From assembly GCF_014302995.1 (NCBI RefSeq), contig NZ_CP060295.1, positions 6,687,501-6,751,500 on the forward strand: a DNA stretch of 64,000 nucleotides. Direction: 5' to 3'. Below the pieces are notes generated by a model. It made no database searches. It was not told where the DNA came from and saw only the letters and a list, made by a program, of their open reading frames with translations. Every line of letters begins with the position of its first letter. Position 1 is the first letter of the stretch. The stretch is from Variovorax sp. PAMC26660. GTDB lineage: Bacteria > Pseudomonadota > Gammaproteobacteria > Burkholderiales > Burkholderiaceae_C. This document shows, piece by piece, positions 1-8,477 of the stretch. The translations under genes were made by a program, and so were the position numbers.

Positions 1-714
1 ATTGCCAAGGCCTGTCATGAACAGGGCGCCGAACTCGCCTTCAGTTATGTCGGCGAGCGATTCAAGGACCGTATCACCGAATATGCCGCAGACTTTGGCT
101 CGAAGCTGATTTTCGACTGCGATGTGGGCGACGACGCGCAGATCGACAAGCTCTTCGCCGATCTCGCGCAGACCTGGCCCACCTTCGACGGCTTCGTGCA
201 CAGCATCGGCTTCGCACCGCGCGAAGCCATCGCGGGCGACTTCCTCGAAGGCCTCTCGCGCGAAGGCTTCAAGATCGCGCACGACATCAGCGCGTACAGC
301 TTCCCGGCGATGGCCAAGGCGGCCCTGCCCTACCTCAACGCCAAGTCGGCCCTGCTCACGCTGACCTACCTGGGCGCCGAGCGCGCGCTGCCCAACTACA
401 ACACCATGGGCCTGGCCAAGGCCTCGCTCGAAGCCTCGGTGCGCTACACCGCTTCGTCGCTCGGCCCGAAGGGCATGCGCGTGAACGGCATCAGCGCCGG
501 CCCGATCAAGACACTGGCAGCCAGCGGCATCAAGGGCTTCGGCAAGATGCTGGCCGCCGTGGCAGACGCTTCGCCGATCCGGCGCAACGTGACGATCGAG
601 GAAGTCGGCAACGTGGCCGCCTTCCTGCTGAGCGACCTGGCCAGCGGCGTGACCGCCGAGATCACGTACGTGGACGGCGGCTTCAGCAATGTGGTCGGGG
701 GCATGGCGGAATAA
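1..714 (+). CDS. fabI: Enoyl-[acyl-carrier-protein] reductase (NADH) FabI, 5'-truncated by window edge
   Basis: Catalyses the last reduction of each fatty acid elongation cycle (trans-2-enoyl-ACP to acyl-ACP, NADH-dependent) in the cytosol. The open frame runs from base 1 without a start, so roughly the first 20-25 residues, including the N-terminal part of the nucleotide-binding fold, lie outside the window. Visible family signatures are the block [13 protein letters not shown], the [18 protein letters not shown] stretch that carries the catalytic Tyr-x6-Lys pair, the [13 protein letters not shown] loop and the C-terminal VDGGFS. This closely follows the classical 262-residue FabI rather than FabV or FabK. 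A strong hairpin terminator follows the stop. Identification is by family recognition and is secure. Confidence 0.97.
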   Translation: MAKACHEQGAELAFSYVGERFKDRITEYAADFGSKLIFDCDVGDDAQIDKLFADLAQTWPTFDGFVHSIGFAPREAIAGDFLEGLSREGFKIAHDISAYSFPAMAKAALPYLNAKSALLTLTYLGAERALPNYNTMGLAKASLEASVRYTASSLGPKGMRVNGISAGPIKTLAASGIKGFGKMLAAVADASPIRRNVTIEEVGNVAAFLLSDLASGVTAEITYVDGGFSNVVGGMAE

Positions 715-738
715 CCGCTGAACTCGACCGGCTTGAAA

Positions 739-760
739 CGGCCGCCCAGCGGCCGCTTTT
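739..760 (+). terminator. Rho-independent terminator after fabI
   Basis: A perfect 7-bp stem CGGCCGC / GCGGCCG with a CCA loop (739-755) is followed directly by CTTTT. It lies 25 bases after the fabI stop and before the ligase start. Confidence 0.85.
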
Positions 761-784
761 CGCTATTCATTTCGTAGCATCATC

Positions 785-1639
785 ATGTTGAATCGACGCT
801 CCCTCCTTCTGGCCGGCCTTGGCGCGACCTTGCTGCGCGACGCGTTCGCGCGCGACGCCGCACCATCGCTGATGCTTGCCGAGGTCTACCGTCGCGGCAT
901 GTCGCTGGGCGACTACTGGGTCAGCGAGAAATTCGATGGCGTGCGCGGCTACTGGGACGGCAAGCAGCTTTGGACGCGTGGCGGCGAAAAGGTCGTGGCG
1001 CCAGCGTGGTTCACCGCCCCGCTGCCGAAGCAACCGCTGGACGGCGAGCTGTGGGCGGGCCGCGGCCGCTTCTCTCACGCGGTCTCGACCGTGCGCAGCC
1101 AGAGCCCGAGCGACGTTGCCTGGCACGAGATGCGCTTCATGGTGTTCGATCTGCCGGCACAAGGCGGCGACTTCACCGCGCGATTGGCGGCACTGCGCAA
1201 GCTGCTGCCGGTCACGGATGCACCCTGGGTCGTGCCCGTGCCGCAGCAGCGGGCGACCACGCACGAAGAACTGCAAGCACTGCTCGACAAGACGGTGAAG
1301 ATGGGCGGCGAAGGCCTGATGCTGCATCGTGGCGGCTCGCTCTACCTCGGTGGCCGCAACAACGACCTGCTCAAGGTCAAGCCCTTCGACGACGCCGAAG
1401 CACGTGTGATCGAGCACGTGCCCGGCAAGGGCAAGCACAGCGGCCGGCTCGGCGCGCTGATGGTGGAGACGCCCGAGGGCAAGCGTTTCAAGCTCGGCAC
1501 CGGCCTGACTGATGCAGAACGGGAGAACCCGCCGCCCATCGGCAGTTGGGTCACCTATCGCTACAACGGCGTCAACCCGAGCGGCCTGCCCCGCTTCGCG
1601 CGCTTCATGCGGATTCGGGAAGACGCACCGCGCTCGTGA
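785..1639 (+). CDS. ligE: Exported ATP-dependent DNA ligase, LigE type
   Basis: Seals nicks in double-stranded DNA with ATP; the LigE class is small and is predicted to act in the periplasm. The protein is 284 residues. The N-terminus (MLNRRSLLLAGLGATLL, then residues around 22) reads as a signal peptide with a twin-Arg-like or basic start. The nucleotidyltransferase motifs appear in order: motif I EKFDGVRGYW with the adenylated Lys at residue 49, motif III FMVFDLPA, motif IV GGEGLML, motif V LLKVKPF, followed by an OB-fold region containing GSWVTYRYNG. There is no BRCT, zinc finger or DNA-binding N-domain, as expected for LigE. It is monocistronic between two terminators. Name follows the family; the periplasmic role is from published work on LigE proteins, not from this sequence. 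Confidence 0.88.
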   Translation: MLNRRSLLLAGLGATLLRDAFARDAAPSLMLAEVYRRGMSLGDYWVSEKFDGVRGYWDGKQLWTRGGEKVVAPAWFTAPLPKQPLDGELWAGRGRFSHAVSTVRSQSPSDVAWHEMRFMVFDLPAQGGDFTARLAALRKLLPVTDAPWVVPVPQQRATTHEELQALLDKTVKMGGEGLMLHRGGSLYLGGRNNDLLKVKPFDDAEARVIEHVPGKGKHSGRLGALMVETPEGKRFKLGTGLTDAERENPPPIGSWVTYRYNGVNPSGLPRFARFMRIREDAPRS

Positions 1640-1643
1640 AAGA

Positions 1644-1670
1644 GGCGCCATTGTGGCGCCCCTTCTTTTT
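1644..1670 (+). terminator. Terminator between convergent ligE and decarboxylase genes
   Basis: Inverted GGCGCC (1644-1649) and GGCGCC (1655-1660) around ATTGT, then CCTTCTTTTT. It sits between the convergent stops of the ligase (1639) and the decarboxylase (1679). Confidence 0.75.
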
Positions 1671-1678
1671 GATCACCG

Positions 1679-3976
1679 TCAGTCGATCTTGCGCACGCAA
1701 TCTGCGTAGTAGCGCTTCTTGCCCGTCTCGTCGATACGCGCTACCAGGCCGTGGATGTCGGTCTCGAAGCCCGGGCACTGGGTGTTGAACTCGCGCGAGA
1801 ACCGCAGGTAGTCGACGATCTTCTTGTTGAACACTTCGCCCGGGATCAGCAGCGGAATGCCCGGCGGGTAAGGCGTGATCAGGCTGGTGGTGATGCGGCC
1901 CTCGAGCTCGTCGATCTCCACGCGCTCGGTCTTGCGGTGCGCGATATGGGCGAAGGCGTCGCTGGGCTTCATGGCTGGTGTGAGGTCGCTCAGGTACATC
2001 TCAGTCGTGAGGCGCGCCACGTCGAAGCGCGCGTACAGCTTGTGGATGTGCTGGCAGAGGTCGCGCAGGCCGAGCTTCTCGTAGCCCGGATGCTGCTGGC
2101 AGAACTCGGGCAGGATGCGCCACATCGGCTGGTTGCGCGCGTAGTCGTCCTTGAACTGCTGCAGCGCCGTGAGCAGCGTGTTCCAGCGGCCCTTGGTGAT
2201 GCCGATGGTGAACATGATGAAGAAGCTGTACAGGCCGGTCTTCTCCACGATCACGCCGTGTTCCGCGAGGAACTTGGTCACCACGCTGGCGGGAATGCCA
2301 GTCTCGGCGAAGTTGCCTTCAAGATCGAGGCCGGGCGTCACGATGGTCGACTTGATCGGGTCGAGCATGTTGAAGCCGTCGGCCAGGTCGCCAAAGCCGT
2401 GCCAGTTGCGCGGCGACTTCTTGGTCTTGCGCTTGGCTTCCTTCTCGCCCTTCATGATCCAGTCGTCGGCGCGCCCAATGCCTTCGTCGACGAGCTTTTC
2501 AGGGCCCCAGACCTTGAACCACCACTCTTCCTTGCCGAACTCTTCCTCGACCTTGCGCATGGCGCGGCGGAAGTCGAGCGCTTCGAGAATGCTCTCCTCC
2601 ACCAGCGCGGTGCCGCCGGGCGGCTCCATCATCGCGGCGGCCACGTCGCAGCTCGCGATGATCGCGTACTGCGGGCTGGTCGACGAGTGCATCAGGTAGG
2701 CCTCGTTGAAGAGGTCACGGTCCAGCGCGCGGTTCTGCGAGTCCTGCACCAGCACGTGGCTGGCCTGGCTGATGCCGGCGAGCAGCTTGTGCGTGGATTG
2801 CGTGGCGAACACGAGCGAGTCTTTGGGGCGCACGCGGCGCTTGCCCATCGCGTGGTAGGCGCCGTAGAACGGGTGGAAGGCCGCGTGCGGCAGCCACGCT
2901 TCGTCGAAGTGCAGCGTGTCGACGTAACCGTCGAGCATGTTCTTGATGGTCTCGGTGTTGTAGATCACGCCGTCGTAGGTCGACTGGGTGAGCGTCATCA
3001 CGCGCGGCTTGACCGTCTCGGGATCGACATGCGCGAGCAGCGGGTTGGCCTTGATCTTGGCCTTGATGGCACTCTGCTCGAACTCGCTCTGGGGGATCGG
3101 GCCGATGATGCCGAAGTGGTTGCGCGTGGGCTTCATGAACACCGGAATCGCGCCGGTCATGATGATCGCGTGCAGGATCGACTTGTGGCAGTTGCGGTCG
3201 ACCACCACCACGTCGTCGGGCGCCACCGTGTGGTGCCACACCATCTTGTTGCTGGTGCTGGTGCCGTTGGTCACGAAGAAGCAATGGTCGGCATTGAAGA
3301 TGCGCGCCGCATTGCGCTCGCTGGCTGCCACCGGGCCGGTGTGGTCGAGCAGTTGACCCAGTTCTTCCACGGCGTTGCAGACGTCGGCGCGCAGCATGTT
3401 CTCGCCGAAGAACTGGTGGAACATCCGGCCCACCGGGCTCTTGAGGAACGCCACGCCGCCCGAATGGCCCGGGCAGTGCCACGAATACGAGCCGTCTTCC
3501 GCGTAGTCGATCAGCGCCCTGAAGAACGGCGGCTGCACGCCTTCGAGGTAGCTCTTGGCCTCGCGGATGATGTGGCGCGCCACGAACTCCGGCGTGTCCT
3601 CGAACATGTGAATGAAGCCGTGCAGCTCGCGCAGGATGTCGTTCGGGATGTGGCGCGCGGTCTTGGTCTCGCCGTAGATGTAGATCGGCACGTCCGCGTT
3701 CTTGCGGCGCACTTCGCCGATGAAGGTGCGCAGGTTCAGCACGGCCGGATCGAGGTCGGGGCCGACGGTGAACTCCTCGTCGTCGATCGACAGGATGAAC
3801 GCGCTGGCGCGGCTTTGCTGCTGCGCGAACTGACTCAGGTCGCCGTAGCTCGTGACGCCCAGCACCTCGAAGCCCTCGCTTTCGAAGGCCTGCGCGAGCG
3901 CGCGAATGCCGAGGCCCGAAGTGTTTTCGGAGCGGAAGTCCTCGTCGATGATGACGATGGGAAAGCGAAATTTCAT
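1679..3976 (-). CDS. Orn/Lys/Arg decarboxylase (PLP, fold type I)
   Basis: Decarboxylates a basic amino acid (arginine, lysine or ornithine) to the corresponding polyamine precursor. The ATG at 3976 is chosen: it begins MKFRFPIVIIDEDF, the wing domain of this family, and has GGAG upstream; the longer frame adds an unlikely 31 residues. The 765-residue length matches the family. Domains: N-terminal receiver-like wing (1-120), PLP-binding large domain with HCPGHSGGVAF, the TNGTSTSNK turn, LHFDEAW (Asp contacting the PLP ring nitrogen) and STHKLLAGISQAS with the Schiff-base Lys near residue 397, then the C-terminal domain. The STHKLL form is nearest to the AdiA-like arginine decarboxylases, but substrate cannot be fixed by eye. 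Confidence 0.93.
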   Translation of the reverse strand: MKFRFPIVIIDEDFRSENTSGLGIRALAQAFESEGFEVLGVTSYGDLSQFAQQQSRASAFILSIDDEEFTVGPDLDPAVLNLRTFIGEVRRKNADVPIYIYGETKTARHIPNDILRELHGFIHMFEDTPEFVARHIIREAKSYLEGVQPPFFRALIDYAEDGSYSWHCPGHSGGVAFLKSPVGRMFHQFFGENMLRADVCNAVEELGQLLDHTGPVAASERNAARIFNADHCFFVTNGTSTSNKMVWHHTVAPDDVVVVDRNCHKSILHAIIMTGAIPVFMKPTRNHFGIIGPIPQSEFEQSAIKAKIKANPLLAHVDPETVKPRVMTLTQSTYDGVIYNTETIKNMLDGYVDTLHFDEAWLPHAAFHPFYGAYHAMGKRRVRPKDSLVFATQSTHKLLAGISQASHVLVQDSQNRALDRDLFNEAYLMHSSTSPQYAIIASCDVAAAMMEPPGGTALVEESILEALDFRRAMRKVEEEFGKEEWWFKVWGPEKLVDEGIGRADDWIMKGEKEAKRKTKKSPRNWHGFGDLADGFNMLDPIKSTIVTPGLDLEGNFAETGIPASVVTKFLAEHGVIVEKTGLYSFFIMFTIGITKGRWNTLLTALQQFKDDYARNQPMWRILPEFCQQHPGYEKLGLRDLCQHIHKLYARFDVARLTTEMYLSDLTPAMKPSDAFAHIAHRKTERVEIDELEGRITTSLITPYPPGIPLLIPGEVFNKKIVDYLRFSREFNTQCPGFETDIHGLVARIDETGKKRYYADCVRKID

Positions 3977-4190
3977 GAGCGGGGCTCCGGACAGGCAGTA
4001 AGGCGAGGCAATGAGACGAGGCGCGAAGTGTACGGAATTCAGATGAAGAATCTGGTCAGCCTGACGCAAGACATTCCAGCGATGGCGGCAAGGGGCCCTT
4101 CCGTGGGGACAGTACCCCTACGTAACACAAGCGCTTGAAACGGTATGCCTCAGAATGGCGCGAATCGAACAAGCACAAAGAGGAGTTGTC

Positions 4191-4616
4191 ATGGCGAATT
4201 CCACCGTCTGGTGGCTGATAGCGGGGGCCGCCATCGTGGTCGAGCTGCTGTCCGGCACTGTCTACCTGCTGCTGCTGGCCGCCGGCTTCGCTGCCGCGGC
4301 GATTGCGGCGCACCTGGGCTTTGGCACCGTCACACAGTTGCTGGTGGCGGCAGTGATCGGCGTGGGCGCCGTGCTGGTCTGGTATTCGATCCAGCGCAAG
4401 CGCCCGCCAGCACCGCCGACAGGCACCAACCGCGACGTGAACCTCGACATCGGCGAAAGCGTCTTTGTCGATGCATGGAACCCCGACGGCACCGCCACCG
4501 TGCGCTATCGCGGCGCGCAATGGACCGTGGTGCAGCGCGCGGGGCATACGCCCTCGACCGGCGAGCACCGCGTGGTCGAGATGATCGGCTCCCGGCTCGT
4601 CGTCGACAAAGTCTAG
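4191..4616 (+). CDS. NfeD family membrane protein
   Basis: A 141-residue partner of SPFH proteins. The ATG at 4191 is preferred because GAGGAG lies 7-12 bases upstream; a longer frame starting at 4155 lacks this. Residues 1-65 contain two to three hydrophobic helices (WWLIAGAAIVVELLSG, YLLLLAAGFAAAAIA, LLVAAVIGVGAVLVW). The remainder is a cytosolic OB-fold NfeD domain with VDAWNPDGTATVRYRGAQW. It lies 37 bases upstream of the SPFH gene, the same pairing as ybbJ/qmcA of E. coli, and the two probably form one complex controlling membrane-domain protein quality. No protease domain is present, so this is the short NfeD type. Confidence 0.9.
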   Translation: MANSTVWWLIAGAAIVVELLSGTVYLLLLAAGFAAAAIAAHLGFGTVTQLLVAAVIGVGAVLVWYSIQRKRPPAPPTGTNRDVNLDIGESVFVDAWNPDGTATVRYRGAQWTVVQRAGHTPSTGEHRVVEMIGSRLVVDKV

Positions 4617-4653
4617 TCAGTCAGAACACAGAACTCAGAAAAGGAAGCGCACC

Positions 4654-5583
4654 ATGGAATTCTCCGTACCTCTCATCATCCTGGTCATCGCGATCATCTT
4701 CATCAGCCAGTCGGTCAAGTTCGTGCCGCAGCAGAACGCATGGGTGCGCGAGCGCCTGGGCAAGTACCACGGCACCATGACGCCCGGCCCGAACTTCCTG
4801 ATTCCGTTCATCGACCGGGTGGCCTACAAGCACAGCCTGAAGGAAATCCCGCTCGACGTGCCGAGCCAGATCTGCATCACGCGCGACAACACGCAGCTGC
4901 AGGTCGACGGCATCCTTTACTTCCAGGTGACCGACCCGATGCGCGCGAGCTACGGCTCGTCGAACTACATCGTGGCCGTGACGCAACTCGCTCAAACCTC
5001 GCTGCGCAGCGTGATCGGCAAGCTCGAACTCGACAAAACCTTCGAGGAACGCGATGTCATCAATGCCCAGGTGGTCGCCGCCATCGACGAGGCCGCGCTC
5101 AACTGGGGCGTGAAGGTGCTGCGCTACGAAATCAAGGACTTGACGCCGCCGAAGGAAATTCTGCTGGCCATGCAGGCGCAGATCACCGCCGAGCGCGGCA
5201 AGCGCGCGCTGATCGCCGCATCGGAAGGCCGTCGCCAGGAACAGATCAACATCGCCACCGGCGAACGCGAAGCCTTCATCGCCCGCTCCGAGGGTGAAAA
5301 GCAAGCCCAGATCAACAACGCCCAGGGCGAGGCCGCGGCCATCACCGCCGTGGCCACCGCCACGGCGGACGCCATCGAGCGCGTGGCGGCCGCCATCCAG
5401 AAGCCTGGCGGCGAGCAGGCCGTGCAGCTCAAGGTGGCTGAGCGCGCCGTCGATGCCTACGGCAAGGTCGCCGCAGACTCCAAGACCACGCTGATCGTGC
5501 CGAGCAACATGACCGAGACGGCCGCACTGATCTCGTCGGCCATGCGCATGATTCAGACCGGCAAGAGCTCCGGCCCGACCTGA
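4654..5583 (+). CDS. qmcA: SPFH/stomatin family protein, QmcA-like
   Basis: Forms oligomeric scaffolds in the inner membrane (stomatin/prohibitin/flotillin group). The 309-residue protein starts with one hydrophobic segment (VPLIILVIAIIFISQSV), then the SPFH/band-7 domain: VPQQNAWVRERLGKYH, IPFIDRVAYKHSLKE, DNTQLQVDGILYFQV, and the RSVIGKLELDKTFEERD block. A long charged and alanine-rich coiled coil follows (about 170-265), and the end TAALISSAMRMI is typical. It is downstream of nfeD in the same operon. Start ATG is preceded by AAAAGGAAG. The symbol is by similarity to E. coli qmcA (ybbK). Confidence 0.92.
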   Translation: MEFSVPLIILVIAIIFISQSVKFVPQQNAWVRERLGKYHGTMTPGPNFLIPFIDRVAYKHSLKEIPLDVPSQICITRDNTQLQVDGILYFQVTDPMRASYGSSNYIVAVTQLAQTSLRSVIGKLELDKTFEERDVINAQVVAAIDEAALNWGVKVLRYEIKDLTPPKEILLAMQAQITAERGKRALIAASEGRRQEQINIATGEREAFIARSEGEKQAQINNAQGEAAAITAVATATADAIERVAAAIQKPGGEQAVQLKVAERAVDAYGKVAADSKTTLIVPSNMTETAALISSAMRMIQTGKSSGPT

Positions 5584-5602
5584 AAACGGCCCGAAGCCAC
5601 GC

Positions 5603-5608
5603 TATAAT
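5603..5608 (+). promoter_or_regulatory. -10 box of the tRNA-Ser promoter
   Basis: A consensus TATAAT lies 11 bases before the mature tRNA 5' end. The -35 region overlaps the qmcA stop codon and is poor. Confidence 0.55.
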
Positions 5609-5618
5609 CGTGGGCTCA

Positions 5619-5709
5619 GGAGCGGTGGATGAGCGGTTTAAGTCGCACGCCTGGAAAGCGTGTGAGGGTTAATAGCCCTCCGCGGGTTCGAATCCCGCCT
5701 GCTCCGCCA
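5619..5709 (+). tRNA. tRNA-Ser (anticodon GGA), CCA encoded; likely island attachment site
   Basis: A 91-base tRNA that folds by eye. The acceptor GGAGCGG pairs with CTGCTCC (one G-U), the anticodon stem CACGC/GCGTG encloses CTGGAAA so the anticodon is GGA, the long variable arm GAGGGTTAATAGCCCTC is characteristic of class II tRNAs, and the T arm GCGGGTTCGAATCCCGC and 3' CCA are intact. All the DNA downstream of it has mobile-element content, so its 3' half is the probable integration target. No second copy of the 3' end was seen in the window, so the other att site must be outside or lost. Confidence 0.97.
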
Positions 5710-5773
5710 GTTATCTAAGTAAATCAATAACTTAGATCTGTTTTTGGGTTTTGTCCCACATAGAAACCCACAT

Positions 5774-5806
5774 AAAGCCGCTGCTCTTTGAGCAGCGGCT
5801 TTTTTG
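5774..5806 (+). terminator. Strong terminator after tRNA-Ser
   Basis: Perfect 11-bp stem AGCCGCTGCTC / GAGCAGCGGCT with a TTT loop, flanked by AA before and T5 after. Confidence 0.9.
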
Positions 5807-5809
5807 TTT

Positions 5810-6243
5810 CAGACCGCAATCCGCGCCGGAGGCTTGTCACCCAGCCGCCTGCCTTGTAGCTTTGCCTGAAGTTTCCGCTCCGGATCCCGAGAACTATTTG
5901 CGCCGGCCGCCCCCTAGTGGCTGGCCCTTCCCGCTACTGCTGCGTCCACCCACACGTCGACCCGCGAGCCCAGACGCAGGGTCGATACGCAGGATCGAAG
6001 GTGCTTCGCCTCAACAAGGCACGGGCACAAACAGGCTCAGGCCGCACGAGCGTCTTCAACCGGATCAATCCGTTTTACGCTGACTCTGATCCAGGTTTTC
6101 CGAAACGCGTCGAAATTGGCCGACGCGCACGCTGATTTCTAGAGCGGGACATTGACGAACGGATCTCGCGGCAGACGCAAAAGCGTTGCTGATCAACCAC
6201 CACCTGACGCGCTCCTTCGAACGCTACAGCGCTCCCAACCTAC
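5810..6243. other. Non-coding stretch between tRNA-Ser terminator and AlpA-like remnant
   Basis: No reading frame here has a recognisable protein, start signal or codon pattern; no integrase frame can be traced next to the tRNA. Around 6065-6080 there is GTTTTACGCTGAC, a string often seen at ends of IS21-like elements, but no partner end was found, so it is only a possible scrap. Confidence 0.5.
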
Positions 6244-6657
6244 ATGAAGTTCCACGATGCAGTTTGGTATTGCCTGAAGTCTGGTTTCGAAATGACGAGG
6301 GGCGACACAACGACGAGTGACTCGGCGCACGCCACATTGGCACAACAAGTCACGGCACCTTCCGTTGCCGAGCGGCCGCACCATTCGACCTTGTCCAAAG
6401 CCGGCGCCGATTCCTCACCACGAGGACAAGCCACTGCGCGGCATGAGGCCGTGGCCAGCGCTCCGACGGGCGCGATGCTGAGCCCCAAGCAGGTCATGGC
6501 GCGCACGGGCCTGGCGAGGTCGACGTTCTATGAACGTCAGAAAACCCCAAAAGCCGATACTTCGATCCTAGTTCTCCGCAGGCTCGATCGCTGGGCGGGC
6601 TACCTGGAAACAGAGGGCGATCGACGGATAGCCGCCCGCCCCACGGCGAGGCGATAG
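6244..6657 (+). pseudogene. AlpA-like DNA-binding protein, degraded copy
   Basis: Paralogue of the gene at 63461-64000: both share YCL(K/E)SGFE near the N-terminus, the helix-turn-helix block PKQVMARTGLARSTFYERQ and the end ARPTARR. AlpA proteins are small regulators that activate excision or expression of cryptic prophage genes. This copy lacks the N-terminal 30-odd residues of the other. After STFYERQ its frame is shifted by a 2-base gain (near 6541-6550) and then restored by an 11-base loss (near 6598), so a scrambled segment replaces PKGRYFDPTFPQARSLGEGS. The remaining HTH could still fold, but decay is the simplest reading. It opens a CP4-57-like gene set continuing with the DUF3987 and Gp2 genes. 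Confidence 0.72.
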
Positions 6658-6838
6658 CCCCGACCACGGACCGCGCAGCGGCCACTCAGGTCCCCACTGG
6701 GCGCCGCCCATGTATCGCCACTTGCCGGCGACGATCGTTATGGCGACTGAATTGCCTCAGTCGAACTAGCACGCCGTCCCGCACCGTTACCAGATGAAGG
6801 ACTTTGAGTGGGGCATCAACACTCGTGCATCTAAAAAA

Positions 6839-8428
6839 TTAGCGCGCCCACGCGCGGACAATGCCGTCAGCCCGAGCAACAATTCTATTTTCTCGCACCA
6901 AGTATTCCAATGTTCTGGCGCGTTGAGATGCGCTTATCTTTGGACGACCAGGCCCATAATGAGCAATCTCAGTTCGAGAAATCGGCTGAAAATCGGTCAT
7001 CGTCCATCTTTTTTCCAAAAAATTAAGCAATTGATCTGCATCACTTTTAAGCTGGTCAAAAGCTTTCCTCTCGAACAATACATAATTCATTTCATTCAAG
7101 TGCCAAATGACCAGTTTTATCGCACTCGTGATGTGGTAAAGACGAATATTTGGATCATCTGATTCCATTTTGGAAAACAAAGCTGCAAGCCTGGCAGCAT
7201 TTTCGGCTGCCTTGGCTGCCGCAGATCGGATATTTTTGAAACGCCCGCCTTTCGTCACGGATTCTTCTAGGTGCCGGACAAAAGATATCCATGCTTGTGC
7301 TGCTCGATGATCAAATGTCAAAATTATCGCCTGACGGACATCGAAATCTATTAGTGCCTGCTGCGCCAATAGCGCGTCAAAATTCTTCAAAATCTTTTGA
7401 ACATAGTTTCGACTCTTTCTAAGGATACCGTACCGCTGTCCTTGTGTTGATTCAGGGTGAGAAACAAGGCACCTCGCCAGCATCCCACTTTCAGCAAACT
7501 CTCCATCTCGCTTTGCTATGAGCTTCTCAAATCCCTGCGGCTGAATCATCAGACCTAATGTGAAGCGAGGATCCTTGACAGCAATGTCATAGTCTCTATT
7601 TTTTAGATGGACATTTCTCCCATCCCAAAGAGAGTTCAAAAAACCCAATTCCTCCATTGCACCCGATTTTGTGACATTCAGTCCTTCACTTGAAATAAGG
7701 GAAGTAACAGGAACACATTGGGAAAACGCGCGTTTGAAAGCAGCAAATGTCGCGGCCTCTTGAAGTAATTTCAAAACCACTGGAGGCGTGGGTTCCTGCC
7801 TATTCAATTTATGCAGCTCGATCAAGGCGGTTGCCTCACTGCCGCCGCTGGCCTTGTTATATAAACGATTTGCTTTTCTGACTTGGGCTGTCCAGGTTCT
7901 GTGCTTCGCCTTGAACTCAAGTCGCGATTCGCTCATTTGAAGATCGACTTTCTCCTGGAAGTTTCTGAGGGGTGCGGTGAAAATGTTGTCCACTGCAGTC
8001 TTCCGTTCACCGCTCTCCGCAACGGTTACCAAAAACAGACCGCAGGAGCTGGGTTCGAGACCTGGGCGCTGCACTTTGATGCCAGCTTGGCATACCGCGG
8101 ATAGGCTTGCAATCAAACTCCCACTGATCAATGCAGCAGGCGCGCCAACCAGCGCACGAACCTCCTCAACTGCTTCTCGCAAGGGCTCAAGCAGATAGTC
8201 CGTCGGAAAAGGAGGCGCGCGGGGTTCTTCGTACCAAGGAGTTGATGGTTTCAAAATCTCGTAGCTGATCGGGCAGCCTTCAGCTGTCGCCCATCCACCT
8301 GGGTGTGCAAGCCCTACCGCCTTCAAGGCCTCCTCTTCACGCGCTTGCCAGGATCCGTACTTCTCGTCGATCTCGCTTCTAGACATCCGAGGAACGTCCC
8401 ACAAATCATCAAGGCTCGATTTGTCCAT
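6839..8428 (-). CDS. DUF3987 family protein, YfjI-like, of integrated element
   Basis: A 529-residue protein of the DUF3987 family, found in cryptic prophages and satellites (E. coli CP4-57 yfjI is one) and thought from its fold to be a primase-helicase-associated ATPase; no reaction is established. Seen here: a Walker-A-like TVAESGERKT around residue 135 preceded by the hydrophobic strand CGLFLV, a charged helical middle, and a C-terminal basic region. Base composition is clearly more AT-rich than its surroundings, which marks recent transfer. It is transcribed away from the Gp2-like gene; the 740-base divergent gap holds three TTAGCAA boxes just upstream of its start. Family assignment is good, function is not known. 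Confidence 0.8.
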   Translation of the reverse strand: MDKSSLDDLWDVPRMSRSEIDEKYGSWQAREEEALKAVGLAHPGGWATAEGCPISYEILKPSTPWYEEPRAPPFPTDYLLEPLREAVEEVRALVGAPAALISGSLIASLSAVCQAGIKVQRPGLEPSSCGLFLVTVAESGERKTAVDNIFTAPLRNFQEKVDLQMSESRLEFKAKHRTWTAQVRKANRLYNKASGGSEATALIELHKLNRQEPTPPVVLKLLQEAATFAAFKRAFSQCVPVTSLISSEGLNVTKSGAMEELGFLNSLWDGRNVHLKNRDYDIAVKDPRFTLGLMIQPQGFEKLIAKRDGEFAESGMLARCLVSHPESTQGQRYGILRKSRNYVQKILKNFDALLAQQALIDFDVRQAIILTFDHRAAQAWISFVRHLEESVTKGGRFKNIRSAAAKAAENAARLAALFSKMESDDPNIRLYHITSAIKLVIWHLNEMNYVLFERKAFDQLKSDADQLLNFLEKRWTMTDFQPISRTEIAHYGPGRPKISASQRARTLEYLVRENRIVARADGIVRAWAR

Positions 8429-8440
8429 TGCCTACCAATT

Positions 8441-8477
8441 TTTTGCTAATGACTGCTACTTTAGCAAAGCTTAGCAA
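8441..8477. promoter_or_regulatory. Cluster of three TTAGCAA boxes upstream of the DUF3987 gene
   Basis: TTGCTAA at 8443-8449 (inverted) faces TTAGCAA at 8461-8467 and a second direct copy at 8471-8477. The cluster starts 13 bases before the start codon at 8428 (minus strand). The arrangement suits an operator for a small HTH regulator such as AlpA, but this is inference only. Confidence 0.4.

Noticed and set aside
1751..4138. 795-codon plus-strand frame opposite the decarboxylase
   Set aside because: Shadow of the minus-strand gene: Arg/Ala/Val/His-rich composition, no motif, and the opposite strand encodes a complete PLP enzyme.
4145..4780. 211-codon frame overlapping nfeD
   Set aside because: Arg-rich alternative frame of the nfeD region, runs through its stop into the qmcA ribosome site; no membrane or family features.
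5710..6243. Integrase gene next to tRNA-Ser
   Set aside because: No frame in this stretch shows a tyrosine recombinase R-H-R-Y pattern or any length above 110 codons with plausible content.
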